A stretch of DNA of 64,000 nt from Pseudarthrobacter sp. AL07 (GCF_029960665.1 NZ_JASBRB010000007.1:62001-126000), one strand, 5' to 3'; positions 24,553 to 33,702 are shown, counted from the first letter of the stretch. The notes: a model not told the origin generated them from the sequence alone. A program made the numbers and translations.

Positions 24553-24858
24553 TTACTCAGCAACGACCTTCTGCTCTTCGGGGCGGGTGATCTTGGTGCG
24601 CATGATGGTCTCGTTAAGAGACAACTGGCGGTCAAGTTCCTTGGCGGTGTCAGGCTTGGCGGTGAAGTTCACCACGGCGTAGATACCTTCGGACTTCTTC
24701 TTGATCTCGTAAGCCAGTCGACGACGGCCCCAGATGTCAACCTTTTCGATGGTTCCACCATCGTTGGTGATGACGTTCAGGAATTTCTGAAGCGACGGCT
24801 CAACGGTACGCTCTTCGACCTCGGGGTCGATGATTACCATCAATTCGTAAGGACGCAT
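24553..24858 (-). CDS. rpsF: 30S ribosomal protein S6
   Basis: Small-subunit platform protein, partner of S18. The 101-residue sequence starts [20 protein letters not shown] and contains [20 protein letters not shown] at 24858 is chosen because AAAGGAGGTG lies just upstream; a farther in-frame GTG overlaps that ribosome site. First gene of the ribosomal block. Confidence 0.98.
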   Translation of the reverse strand: MRPYELMVIIDPEVEERTVEPSLQKFLNVITNDGGTIEKVDIWGRRRLAYEIKKKSEGIYAVVNFTAKPDTAKELDRQLSLNETIMRTKITRPEEQKVVAE

Positions 24859-24887
24859 ATGTGAACCCACCTCCTTTGGGCTAAGCG

Positions 24888-24906
24888 GTTACGGCATTTC
24901 CGTAAC
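24888..24906 (-). promoter_or_regulatory. Hairpin in the rpsF leader
   Basis: GTTACGG / CCGTAAC, 7-bp stem with a 5-base loop, immediately before the ribosome site. Leaders of rpsF genes often carry an S6:S18-binding autoregulatory hairpin; the exact consensus cannot be confirmed here. Confidence 0.4.
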
Positions 24907-25066
24907 AGGAGGTTCATTTGCGATGCCGTGCGATGCCCGGCCAACAAAACGGAGGCAGGGCGCAGCACAGACTTCAACATCTTAGTGCATTTGAACCGGA
25001 TAGGCGATTCGCGCTTGACACAAGGCTAAGCGTCCTGGTGCGGGCGCGGAAGCCGGGATGCGCGTA

Positions 25067-25075
25067 TGTGGATAA
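25067..25075. promoter_or_regulatory. Isolated perfect DnaA box
   Basis: TGTGGATAA in the 444-base gap between rpsF and the divergent LuxR-family gene, about 200 bases upstream of the rpsF start. I see no gene in the rest of this gap (24907-25302), which must hold both divergent promoters. Confidence 0.6.
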
Positions 25076-25302
25076 CTTTCCAAGTAGGGCCGGGCCAAAA
25101 ATGAGTACCTTAGCGCCGGGACTTCGCTGGTGCAGGAGCATCACTGAAGCTATATTGCTATCCAACGGCTGGGTACCGTGCTGGTCCCGATGACGGCGCC
25201 AGAAAGTCCGGTCCGAACGGTCACGAAATGACCGGACGGACCTCGTCAAATGTGAAATGCAAGCAGCAGTGGTCTCTCCTTCGATGAACAGATGGGGACC
25301 GC

Positions 25303-27993
25303 ATGTCGTTAATAGGGCGAACCAAAGAGTTGAACCGGATCCTCTCGGTGATTCGCAGGCCTACCGAGTCCGCCCTGACGATTGTGGGCCGGCACGGCAT
25401 GGGCAAGTCTGCGTTACTGTCCGAAATCCCGCGCCTGTCGGACTACCGGACTGTTGTTCTAAGAGCCTGCTCGTCCGAATCGGACTGGCCGCTGTCCGGC
25501 CTCACCGCACTGTTGAACGGCATCGATGATCCCGTCCTCAGCCGGTTCGCGGACGAACTGCTGCGGGATTCAACCGGCGCCATGAGCGTTCCCACCGTGT
25601 CCACGATGCTACTGAACGGACTTCACCAGCGCTCATCCTCACGGAACATCATTGTCATTGACGACGCAGACCAACTGGACCCCAGCAGCCAGGCTGTGAT
25701 CGGATTCCTGGCCCGCCGCCTGTCCGGCACCGACATTGTCCTGTTCATCAGCGCGCGGGAAGAATCGCCGGACAGCCCGTTCGCATCCCTTCCGGCCCTC
25801 CAACTGGGGCCGTTGAGCTACAACGACACGGTCCTGATGCTGGAGGCCATCCCCTCGCGCCAGACCGCGACGGCGGCGGTCCACACAGTCGCTGCGGCCA
25901 CCAAGGGGAACCCGCTTGCCGCCGTCGAGCTTTTCAGGTTGTTGCTGGAACGCGCGGCTGAAGGAAAATACGCACTGCCCGTACCACTGCCCGGCAAGGG
26001 TAGTTTCGAAGCGGAGTTCGCTGCCATCGTGGGGGGGCTTTCGCCGGTCGCGAGGCAGGTTCTCAACCTGCTTTCCCTGTCCTGCCGCAGTGACATCGCC
26101 ACCTTGGGAGGTGCCTACGACCCGCTGTGGGGCGGAATCGACGAACTGCTAGCAAGTGGCATGGTGAGCAGGTCCGGGCCGCATCTGCGGATCCGGGATC
26201 AGTTGCTTCGGGGCTACGTCTATGCGGCAATGATGCCAGCGATGCGGACAGCCGGCCACCGTTCCATGGCGGAAGCGGCGGAACCCGCAGATCCATACGC
26301 CCACCGCTGGCACCTGAGCTTTACTGCCCTGGAGCGGCAGACCCCGTTTGGGCTGCTCCGCTTTGCCGTTGACCTGATCCGGAGCGGCGAGGTGCCGTTC
26401 GCCATTGAATACATCGAACGGGCACTGACCATCAACCCGTGGGAAGCGGAGACGGCCGCGAGACTCACCACGGCGGCCGAACTGCTGCTGAACCGAGGAG
26501 AATTCGTTTACGCCAAGCGCTACCTGGACTGGGCGCAACGCGTGACACGGAACCCAGCCCTGATCCTTCGCCTGACCGGCCTCGCCTTCGAAATCCAATT
26601 CATGCAGGGTGGAGCCGTGCGCTCCAGCATGGTGATCCGGCTGGTGAAGGAGCTCGGCCAGCATGATCCGGCCTTCGCAAACCGCCTGCTCGTGGCCGGC
26701 GCACTGTATTACGCGGACCGTTGGGAGCTTGCGGACGCCACCAGTCTGCTGGGGTGCGCCGGCGAGTTTAAGGACCACGCCTCCCCCGATGGCCTTGCCA
26801 TGGCCGAGAGCGCCATGCAACTCATCGACGTGATCAGCGGGAAGCCGGAGCAGAGCCGCAGGCCCGACGGCGGGAACGAAACAGCTGCCGTCCTTCTGGT
26901 GCAGGGTCGTGCGCTGAGCTACTCCGAACACCACATAGCCGCCCAGGAGGCCTTCGCCCGGGTGCGGACCTTCCTGGAGGCAAACACAGTCAACTATCGC
27001 GAAACCGCAGACTTTCTCGCGGTGGACAACGAAATCCGTGCCGGCAACGTCCGGAAAGCGGTGAGAATGATCGAGGATCTTGAGCTCGCGCAACCGGAAA
27101 CCAAATATCACCGGGGAATGCGGCACGTCTTCCGGATCTGGCGGGCCAACACGATCGGAGACGAGGAGCTTGCCCGCACCTACACAGCAGACTCCCAGCA
27201 CTTCTCAGGCGGGGAAAGCCATCCCGCGGTCACGGCGCAGCTGGCCGCGTGCCAGGGCCATTTTGCCCTCATGCGCGGCAACCTGGCCGAGGCGTTCGCG
27301 CAGCTGTCCCGGGCAGCGGAAATAGGCCAGGCTTTCAGCAACCCAACACTGCTCCGATGCGCGGCCGATTTGGTGGAAGTCCTGGTCAGGCTTGGCCGGC
27401 ACAGGGAAGCCGCCCAAGCACTGTGGCATCTGGAGAGCCAGGCAGTGGGCCTGCGTTCCCCGTGGCTCATGACGGCTGTTGCCCGGAGCCGGGCCATGCT
27501 GGCGGACGGTGAACAGTCACTGCAGCTTTTCAGTGACGCACTCGCTGGCAGGAACCCGCAGGAATCACTGCTGGAACGCGCCCGGACCGTGCTGTGCTAC
27601 GCCGAACGGCTTGGCACCTTAGGCCGCCTCCGGAGCGCCCGGGACCTACTGCTCCGAGCGAAAGTGATGTTCGACGAAGCTGGTGCCCGCGCCTGGGCCA
27701 AGCATGTCGACTCGCTGCTGCTCTACGAACGAGTGGCACCAGCCGGTGCGCTCGTCAGCCCCGCGATCCTGACGCTTGCAGACCACGAACGCGTATTGGC
27801 CCAAATGGTGGCCCGCGGGATGCGGAACAAGGAAATCGCGGCCACCCTCTATGTCTCCGTCAGGACCGTGGAAGTGCGCCTCACCGCGATCTACCGGAAG
27901 CTCGGAGTGGAATCACGCGCGCAGCTGACGGCCCTCGCTGCCGGCATGGAAGCCACACAGGCCAAGGAACCACTAATCCTTTCCATCCTTTAG
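25303..27993 (+). CDS. LAL-type LuxR-family ATPase regulator
   Basis: An 896-residue signal-transducing regulator of the MalT/LAL class. It has an N-terminal AAA-like ATPase with Walker A GRHGMGKSALL (residues 29-39) and a Walker B-like NIIVIDDADQL, a long helical tetratricopeptide-like middle, and a C-terminal LuxR helix-turn-helix (GMRNKEIAATLYVSVRTVEV to KLGVESRAQL, about residues 840-880). It stands at the head of the glycan locus on the same strand, so it may regulate it, but 200 bases and no operator evidence separate them. Inducer unknown. Confidence 0.9.
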   Translation: MSLIGRTKELNRILSVIRRPTESALTIVGRHGMGKSALLSEIPRLSDYRTVVLRACSSESDWPLSGLTALLNGIDDPVLSRFADELLRDSTGAMSVPTVSTMLLNGLHQRSSSRNIIVIDDADQLDPSSQAVIGFLARRLSGTDIVLFISAREESPDSPFASLPALQLGPLSYNDTVLMLEAIPSRQTATAAVHTVAAATKGNPLAAVELFRLLLERAAEGKYALPVPLPGKGSFEAEFAAIVGGLSPVARQVLNLLSLSCRSDIATLGGAYDPLWGGIDELLASGMVSRSGPHLRIRDQLLRGYVYAAMMPAMRTAGHRSMAEAAEPADPYAHRWHLSFTALERQTPFGLLRFAVDLIRSGEVPFAIEYIERALTINPWEAETAARLTTAAELLLNRGEFVYAKRYLDWAQRVTRNPALILRLTGLAFEIQFMQGGAVRSSMVIRLVKELGQHDPAFANRLLVAGALYYADRWELADATSLLGCAGEFKDHASPDGLAMAESAMQLIDVISGKPEQSRRPDGGNETAAVLLVQGRALSYSEHHIAAQEAFARVRTFLEANTVNYRETADFLAVDNEIRAGNVRKAVRMIEDLELAQPETKYHRGMRHVFRIWRANTIGDEELARTYTADSQHFSGGESHPAVTAQLAACQGHFALMRGNLAEAFAQLSRAAEIGQAFSNPTLLRCAADLVEVLVRLGRHREAAQALWHLESQAVGLRSPWLMTAVARSRAMLADGEQSLQLFSDALAGRNPQESLLERARTVLCYAERLGTLGRLRSARDLLLRAKVMFDEAGARAWAKHVDSLLLYERVAPAGALVSPAILTLADHERVLAQMVARGMRNKEIAATLYVSVRTVEVRLTAIYRKLGVESRAQLTALAAGMEATQAKEPLILSIL

Positions 27994-28158
27994 CCCTCCA
28001 ACCGGGCACTACCGCCCTGCAGGTACCCGCAGTTCCCGCATTGTTCCGGGCCGATGCCCACACGGCAGCCGGCTTTCGGCACCGTAACGGCACCCAGCAG
28101 ACTAATTTTGCGGTACGAACTGCGCACTCCCTGGGGCGAATGTGGGAAGGACTCGAAC

Positions 28159-28194
28159 ATGAGAACGGCCGCCGCGAAGGCCGGTGCCAGATGA
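28159..28194 (+). CDS. Possible 11-codon leader peptide
   Basis: ATG at 28159, preceded by GAAGGAC, encodes MRTAAAKAGAR and stops in TGA overlapping the ATG of the DegT-family gene (ATGA). The arrangement would couple translation of the two. It is short, and the DegT frame may instead begin at 28140. Confidence 0.3.
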   Translation: MRTAAAKAGAR

Positions 28195-29354
28195 CGGCTG
28201 AAACCGTCCTGGCCCGCATCAACGTCATGGAATCCTGGCTCGGCGAGGACGAAGCCCGCGCCGTGGCGGAGGTCCTCGCCTCCGGCATGCTGACGCAGGG
28301 GCCGAAGGTCCAGGCGTTCGAGACGAAGTTCAGCGCCGTCCAGGAGGTGCGCCACGCGGTGGCGACCTCCAGCAGCACCACCGCGCTGCACCTGGCCCTG
28401 GTGGTGGCCGGTATCGGCCCCGGGGACGACGTGGTTGTTCCATCACTGGCCTTCATCGCCGCCGCGAATGCGGTGACGTATGTCGGGGCACGGCCCGTCT
28501 TCTGCGACGTGGACCCGGCCACAGGCACCGTGACCGCACCTGCGGTCCGGGCCGCACTGACCCTTGACACGCGGGCCGTGATCGTGGTGGACCAGGGCGG
28601 CGTTCCGGTTGACCTGGATCCCGTCCGCGAGCTGTGCGACCGTCACGAAATCACCGTGATCGAAGACGCCGGCTCGGCTGTTGGCTCAGAATACAAGGGC
28701 AGGCCCGTGGGCGCGGGGGCGGACATTGCCGTGTGGTCGTTCCACCGGGACAACGTGGTGACTACGGGCGAGGGCGGCATGCTCACAACCCACCGGGCGG
28801 ACTGGGCGGCCCGGGCCAGGAGCCTGCGCGGCCACTCCCTGAGCGTGGCGGCGGCGAACCACCGCCGGTCCCGCATGGCCGCACCCGAGGTGTATGTCGA
28901 GGTCGGCTTCGACTACCAGATGACGGATCTGCAGGCCGCCGTCGGCATTGTGCAGCTGGGCCGGCTGGCCGGGATAGTGGCTCGCCGCCGGGAAATCGCC
29001 GCGAGGTATGAGGCAGGCCTTTCCGGCCTGGCCGGGCTCCGGTTTGTGGCCGACCCGCCGTACGGGACCACCAACTTCCAGTCCTTCTGGCTCGAAGTCC
29101 TCCCGGGCTTCGCGACGGACCGTGAAGGGCTCCTGGCCCGCCTGGCCGATGCCGGAATTTCGGCACGCCGCGGCGCCATGGCGGCACACCGGCAACCTGC
29201 CTACCGGTGGCGGGATACAGGCAACGCAGGTCTTCAGACCACCGAACGGCTGACCGACCGGACCCTGGTTCTCCCGATTTTCCACGGCCTGGACAACGTG
29301 GGCCTGAACCGCATCATGAACAGCGTTCGGGCGGCCGCCGGGGTCCACCGGTGA
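28191..29354 (+). CDS. DegT/DnrJ/EryC1-family protein, PLP lysine absent
   Basis: Family members transfer an amino group to nucleotide sugars using PLP. This 387-residue protein keeps the fold I features (FSAVQEVRHAVATSSSTTALHLAL, VIEDAGSAVGSEYKG with the PLP-stacking and Asp positions, and GEGGML), but the catalytic lysine of the S-F-H-x-x-K-x4-GEGG motif is Asn188 (SFHRDNVVTTGEGG). It therefore cannot form the usual internal aldimine; ColD-like dehydratases, which have His there, are a precedent for altered chemistry. Followed directly by an acetyltransferase remnant. Start could also be the in-frame ATG at 28140. Confidence 0.85.
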   Translation: MTAETVLARINVMESWLGEDEARAVAEVLASGMLTQGPKVQAFETKFSAVQEVRHAVATSSSTTALHLALVVAGIGPGDDVVVPSLAFIAAANAVTYVGARPVFCDVDPATGTVTAPAVRAALTLDTRAVIVVDQGGVPVDLDPVRELCDRHEITVIEDAGSAVGSEYKGRPVGAGADIAVWSFHRDNVVTTGEGGMLTTHRADWAARARSLRGHSLSVAAANHRRSRMAAPEVYVEVGFDYQMTDLQAAVGIVQLGRLAGIVARRREIAARYEAGLSGLAGLRFVADPPYGTTNFQSFWLEVLPGFATDREGLLARLADAGISARRGAMAAHRQPAYRWRDTGNAGLQTTERLTDRTLVLPIFHGLDNVGLNRIMNSVRAAAGVHR

Positions 29355-29361
29355 GCGCCCT

Positions 29362-29502
29362 GAGGGCTGCCGGATCGGCCGCGGCAGCATTCTCCTGAAG
29401 AACGTGACCCTGACAGCCTCTGTCACGCTCGGGTCCCATGTTCTGAGCAACGTGCCCGATGGCGAAACGTGGGTAGGCGTCCCGGCCCACCCCATCGATC
29501 AC
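29362..29502 (+). pseudogene. PglD/NeuD-like acetyltransferase remnant
   Basis: One frame reads GCRIGRGSILLKNVTLTASV then TLGSHV and passes straight into LSNVPDGETWVGVPAHPI. The first piece is the start of a left-handed beta-helix of sugar O/N-acyltransferases, the second is the last turn of the same fold; the hexapeptide repeats normally between them are missing, as is the N-terminal Rossmann part. It is therefore a gene fragment with 5' loss and an internal deletion. In intact loci such a gene acetylates the amino sugar made by the DegT enzyme. Confidence 0.75.
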
Positions 29503-29654
29503 GCAAAGCCGAGGGTAAGGAACGCCGAGCGCAAGGGGACGCACCGCCGTCGTGACTTCCGTTACCTGATTGTGATTAATCACGTCCGGTCCTGTAGGGT
29601 CGATCAGTGGGCCGCCCCAGCCGGCCCCAATCCCGGATGACGTCTAACTCTGCC

Positions 29655-29802
29655 GCGTTCGGGATCCACTAGGTTTCAGGCAGAGGCGGGGGACCCAGAG
29701 TGTCCGGGCCACGGCTTTAAGCCGGCCCTGGGGTGAAGCCGCATTGCGCGGCCGGATGGCCTCATCCGAACCCGACAGCTAACTCCGCAGGCGTTGAGAG
29801 GT
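29655..29802 (+). promoter_or_regulatory. c-di-AMP riboswitch (ydaO/yuaA type)
   Basis: The leader of the GH16 gene carries the conserved blocks of the ydaO class: GGGGGACCCA near 29688, CTGGGGTGAAGCCGC near 29728, and CCGACAGCTAACTCCGCAGG followed by CGTTGAGAGG at 29772-29801, ending just before the ATG at 29811. The terminal block includes or abuts the GAGAGG ribosome site, so ligand binding could control translation or transcript elongation. In actinobacteria this class is typically upstream of cell-wall hydrolases and resuscitation factors. Confidence 0.88.
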
Positions 29803-29810
29803 AATCACCC

Positions 29811-30923
29811 ATGTCTGCACCCAATGATCAGCCGCGCCCTGACGCGCGCCCTTATTCCGAAGAAGCCGCCGCGCCCACCCAGCGGCGGTCTGTGCTGAAG
29901 AAGTCCGCCAGCCGTGCCAAGACCCAGCGCAACATGTCGCTGACCGCGGCCGCGCTCGTCGCGCTGCTGGGAGTCGTTGCCCTCGGCCAAGTCTCCGACC
30001 AGGCACCCCAAAGTGCCGAATTGAGCCGCGTCGCGGACACGTCCAGTCGCGCCCAGGCACCGGGACAGGTCAAGCGCAACACCAACCCTGTTCCGGCACC
30101 GCTGCCGGCCACAGACCCCTCCACCGAGCCGATCACAGCTCCGGCCCCGGCGCCTGCAACGACCACGGCTGCTCCCGCGCCGGCACCCGCCCCGACGACG
30201 GCAACGGCGACAGCGACGGCTGCTCCCGCGCCGGCACCCACCTTGGCGCCGCTGGCGGCAACGGGCGCCATGCCGGCTGGTGTGCCCGGTGCGTGGACCA
30301 TGGCTTTTGCCGACGAATTCAACGGCACGGCCCTGGACGCGTCCAAATGGTCCAACTGCTGGTTCTCCTCCAACTGCGGCACCATGAACAAGGTCAGCAC
30401 CAGCCCCAGCAACGTTTCCGTCAACGGCGGCAACCTTGTCCTCTCACTGAACTCGTCGTCGTCGGGCTCCCTGGTTTCAACGAACCCCAAGGGCGGCGCC
30501 ACCACCGGCTACCAGTTCGGCACCGGCTACGTCGAGGCCCGGATCAAGTTCCCCGGTGACGGCACCAACCTCTACAACTGGCCCGCATTCTGGACCACCG
30601 GCCAGACCTGGCCCACCAACGGCGAGAACGACATCGCCGAGGTCCTCAGCGGCAAGATGACCGTGAACTACCACTCAACCTCCGGGGCCCACAACCAGGG
30701 AACCGTTCCCGGAAACTGGGGCAACAGCTTCCACACCTACGGCCTGCACCGCACGGCTACCTCCTCCGACGTCTACTTCGACGGAGTGAAGGTCAAGTCC
30801 TACCCCACGGACGACGGCGGCGCGCCCCAGTACATCGTGCTGAACGTTGGCGCGTCCAGCACCGCACCCGCCTATGGGGCTGCCTCGCAGGTTCAGGTCG
30901 ACTACGTGCGCGCCTGGCAGTAA
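29811..30923 (+). CDS. Exported GH16 family glycanase
   Basis: A 370-residue protein: basic cytoplasmic N-terminus, one membrane/signal helix (MSLTAAALVALLGVVALG, residues ~43-60), an Ala/Pro/Thr linker, and a GH16 jelly-roll domain. The catalytic motif is GENDIAEV with Glu272, Asp274 and Glu277 as nucleophile, helper and acid/base. Substrate is probably a beta-1,3- or related glucan, but the family is broad. It is controlled by the c-di-AMP riboswitch upstream and sits among polysaccharide assembly genes, so remodelling of a surface glycan is likely. Confidence 0.9.
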   Translation: MSAPNDQPRPDARPYSEEAAAPTQRRSVLKKSASRAKTQRNMSLTAAALVALLGVVALGQVSDQAPQSAELSRVADTSSRAQAPGQVKRNTNPVPAPLPATDPSTEPITAPAPAPATTTAAPAPAPAPTTATATATAAPAPAPTLAPLAATGAMPAGVPGAWTMAFADEFNGTALDASKWSNCWFSSNCGTMNKVSTSPSNVSVNGGNLVLSLNSSSSGSLVSTNPKGGATTGYQFGTGYVEARIKFPGDGTNLYNWPAFWTTGQTWPTNGENDIAEVLSGKMTVNYHSTSGAHNQGTVPGNWGNSFHTYGLHRTATSSDVYFDGVKVKSYPTDDGGAPQYIVLNVGASSTAPAYGAASQVQVDYVRAWQ

Positions 30924-30946
30924 ACAGCGTCACGCACGTAAGGTGA

Positions 30947-30990
30947 GCGGACGACGGCGGGACCTCCCGCCGTCGTCCGCTTTCTTTTAT
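30947..30990 (+). terminator. Rho-independent terminator after GH16
   Basis: Perfect 15-bp stem GCGGACGACGGCGGG / CCCGCCGTCGTCCGC with an ACCT loop and a T-rich tail. Confidence 0.9.
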
Positions 30991-31073
30991 TCGCCGGCTT
31001 CCTTTACTGTGTAAACCCGCAGTTGTCGGCGCCGGACCGGTGGAATGTTCCGCTACTCCCGTAAACTCTTGCA

Positions 31074-32240
31074 ATGAAGCTTCTGTACGTCACAGAAAGC
31101 GTGCCCAACCGGGACCCCATGCTGGGGGACGGCAGTTCCATGATTCCGTTCGAGGTGCTGCGGAACCTTCCCGGTGATGTCGCCGTGACGCTCCTGACCT
31201 TCGCCGGACCGGTGGACGTGCCAGCCGTAATCCGCGCCCGCTGCGACGCCGTGCATGTGATGCCCACCCGCAGCCGTGCCTGGGCCACCATCATGTCTGT
31301 CTTTGGCCTGACCGGCCTCGGCAAGCACCAGCGGTCCACTGCCAAAGCCATTGCCACCGCGGCACAACTCTCCGGCCAACACGATGCCACCCTGATCCAT
31401 GGTCCGCACGCCCTCTTCCTGGCCAACTCGGTGCGCGGCCCGCTGGTTTTGCAGACTGTGGATCCCTGGTCGGTCCGCGCCGCGATGGACACGGCCACTG
31501 CCGGCATCCTCCGTCCTGCCTACCGTGCCCGTGAGATCCTGGCCCTGCTTGCCGAAAGGCGCCTTCCCGCGCGTGCCCAGCTCCTCACCGTTGGCGCCGC
31601 GGATGCGCTCACTTGGTCGGAACGGCTGGCGCGGTCCGTCAGGAGCGTTCCCAACGGGGCCGAGGAGTCGGTGCGCGACGCCTCCAGACGGAACGGTCCG
31701 GTGGCCTGTTTTGTCGGCAGCCTGAACTACGGTCCCAACATCGACAGCGCAACCGTCCTGATCAAGAAGATCGCCCCGCTGGTGTGGCAACAGGTTCCAG
31801 AGGCCCGGTTTGTGCTCGCGGGCCGGCGCCCCGAGGCCTCAGTACAAGCCTTGGCCGGCCCCCGGGTGGAGGTCCTCGCCAACGTGCCGTCGGTCCTGGA
31901 GGTCTTCCACGCCGCCGACGTCGCAGTCTTTCCCGATGAACACGGTGTGGGCATCCGGAACTCCGTGCGCGAGGCGCTGGCCGCCGGGCTCCCGGTGGTT
32001 GCGACGCCCATGGCCGCCCGCGAGCAGGATCCCCATCCCTTGCTGGCCGTCGAACCGGACACGGGGGCGTTCGTTGATCACGTTGTGCGGCGGCTGACCA
32101 CGCCCGACCGGCACCAGCTGTCCTCCGGCGGCGGGGCCCTCCGGACGTGGCGGACTGTCGCGGAGGACTACCTGGATGAGGTGGGCGCCGCGATCCGCTC
32201 CGGCGGCACCGGCCTCCAGTCCGGAAAGTCACCAGCGTGA
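31074..32240 (+). CDS. Glycosyltransferase (GT4-like, GT-B fold)
   Basis: A 388-residue transferase that adds a sugar in polysaccharide assembly. The C-terminal half holds ACFVGSLNYGPNIDSATVLI, the donor-site VLAGRRPEASVQAL and the NSVREALAAGLPVVATPMA motif typical of GT4 enzymes, with the nucleotide-binding Glu in VREALA. No membrane segment. It overlaps the flippase gene by four bases (GTGA), so the two are translationally coupled. Donor and acceptor unknown. Confidence 0.88.
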   Translation: MKLLYVTESVPNRDPMLGDGSSMIPFEVLRNLPGDVAVTLLTFAGPVDVPAVIRARCDAVHVMPTRSRAWATIMSVFGLTGLGKHQRSTAKAIATAAQLSGQHDATLIHGPHALFLANSVRGPLVLQTVDPWSVRAAMDTATAGILRPAYRAREILALLAERRLPARAQLLTVGAADALTWSERLARSVRSVPNGAEESVRDASRRNGPVACFVGSLNYGPNIDSATVLIKKIAPLVWQQVPEARFVLAGRRPEASVQALAGPRVEVLANVPSVLEVFHAADVAVFPDEHGVGIRNSVREALAAGLPVVATPMAAREQDPHPLLAVEPDTGAFVDHVVRRLTTPDRHQLSSGGGALRTWRTVAEDYLDEVGAAIRSGGTGLQSGKSPA

Positions 32241-33688
32241 CGTACGCACCCGGGGATCTGGCCCGGACCGCTGTCCGGGGCGCAGCGTGGCAAGGACTGG
32301 CATTCGTTGCCGGAAAGGTGATCATCCTGGTCACCACCATCGTCCTGGCCCGGCTTCTGTCCCCCGAGGAGTACGGCCTGGTGGCGCTGGCCCTGGTTCT
32401 CATGGCCTACGCCGAAACCGTTGCCGACGCCGGCGTGGCACAGGCACTGGTCTATTTGCCCCGCACGGGCGTCATCGCGCGTTCCGCCTTGTTCATCTCC
32501 GTGCTGCTCGGAACGGTCCTGGCCTCCGCCGCCGTCCTGACCGCGCCCTGGCTCGCAGGCCTCTTCAACCTTCCGGGCGCGGCGCCCCTCGTCCAGGTGC
32601 TGGGGGTTTCTGTGTTGGCCACATCCTTCGGGGCGGTCCCGGAAGCCCTGCTGCGACGGGACCTGAAGTTCAAGCCGCTGACCGCAGCACCCGTGATCCG
32701 GGCCGCCACCATGGGAACGGTGACCCTGGTGCTGGCCTTCACGGGCCACGGCGCGTTGTCACTGGCAGTCGGCACGGCCGCGGGGTCCGTTGCGTATGCG
32801 CTCACGTGCTGGTTCCTGGTCCGCAGGAATGCGCCGTGGCAGATCTGGCGGGTGGGCAGGGACGCTCTCCGGGCAAACATTGCCTACGGGGCCCCCGTGG
32901 CGGGAAGCAGCCTACTGGCCCGGCTGATCTTCGACGTCGACTACCTCATCATCGGGCTCTTGCTGGGGGCGCAGGCCCTGGGCTACTACACCCTGGCGTT
33001 CAGGCTTCCGGAGGCCCTGATCCTCAACATCTTCTTTGTACTGTCCACCGTCCTTTTCCCGCTCTACGCTCAGGTGCGCTCGGATCCGGACAGGCTCCGC
33101 GACGGCTACCTGAAGAGCGTCCAGATCCAGACCTTGTACGGCGTCACCGCCGGCGTGGGCCTGGCCGTCCTGGCACCGGTCCTGGTTCCCCTGCTTTTTG
33201 GCCAGAAGTGGACCGACGCCGTGCTGCCGCTGATCTTCCTGGCCCTGTACGCAGCCGTGCGGTCGCTGGGCGCGGGTGCCAACGACGTGTACAAGGCCCT
33301 TGGACGGCCGGGGCTCTCCATCGCGATTTCTGTGGTCCGGCTGGTGATTCTCGTACCGGTCCTGCTGGTCGCCGCCCAGTGGGGCATAGTTGGCGTGGCA
33401 GCCGCGCAACTTGCCGTGGCGTTTTTTTTCGCCTGCGGAATGCAGGTGGTCGCCGCCCGGGTAATCAAGATCAGGGCTCGGCGCCTGGTGCGCGCCGCCG
33501 CGCCAGGCCTGGTCTGTGGGGCTGCTGTGGCCGTGGCCGGGCTGGGCACGTTGGCCCTTCCGGTCCTTGGCCCGGTGGTGACGACCGCCGTCGTGGTGGT
33601 TGTGGCGGTCGGCCTGGTTTACGCGATTCTGCGTCTGGGTTTCCCGTCCCTGTACCGTGAGTTGCTGAAGTTCGTACGACGAGCCTGA
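32237..33688 (+). CDS. Wzx-like polysaccharide flippase
   Basis: A 483-residue MOP-superfamily membrane protein with about 12-14 helices; MTYAPGDLARTAVRGAAWQGLAFVAGK at the start and ARLLSPEEYGLVALALVLMAYA are signatures of lipid-linked oligosaccharide flippases. It would move lipid-linked repeat units across the membrane. GTG start overlaps the stop of the glycosyltransferase. Its presence points to Wzx/Wzy-type or teichuronic-type export for this locus. Confidence 0.9.
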   Translation: MTYAPGDLARTAVRGAAWQGLAFVAGKVIILVTTIVLARLLSPEEYGLVALALVLMAYAETVADAGVAQALVYLPRTGVIARSALFISVLLGTVLASAAVLTAPWLAGLFNLPGAAPLVQVLGVSVLATSFGAVPEALLRRDLKFKPLTAAPVIRAATMGTVTLVLAFTGHGALSLAVGTAAGSVAYALTCWFLVRRNAPWQIWRVGRDALRANIAYGAPVAGSSLLARLIFDVDYLIIGLLLGAQALGYYTLAFRLPEALILNIFFVLSTVLFPLYAQVRSDPDRLRDGYLKSVQIQTLYGVTAGVGLAVLAPVLVPLLFGQKWTDAVLPLIFLALYAAVRSLGAGANDVYKALGRPGLSIAISVVRLVILVPVLLVAAQWGIVGVAAAQLAVAFFFACGMQVVAARVIKIRARRLVRAAAPGLVCGAAVAVAGLGTLALPVLGPVVTTAVVVVVAVGLVYAILRLGFPSLYRELLKFVRRA

Positions 33689-33702
33689 CACGCATGCCCA
33701 GG

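Noticed and set aside
27594-28190. Upstream extension of the DegT reading frame by 199 codons
   Set aside because: It runs over the end of the LuxR-family gene out of frame and is Arg/Pro-rich shadow; true starts are at 28140 or 28191.
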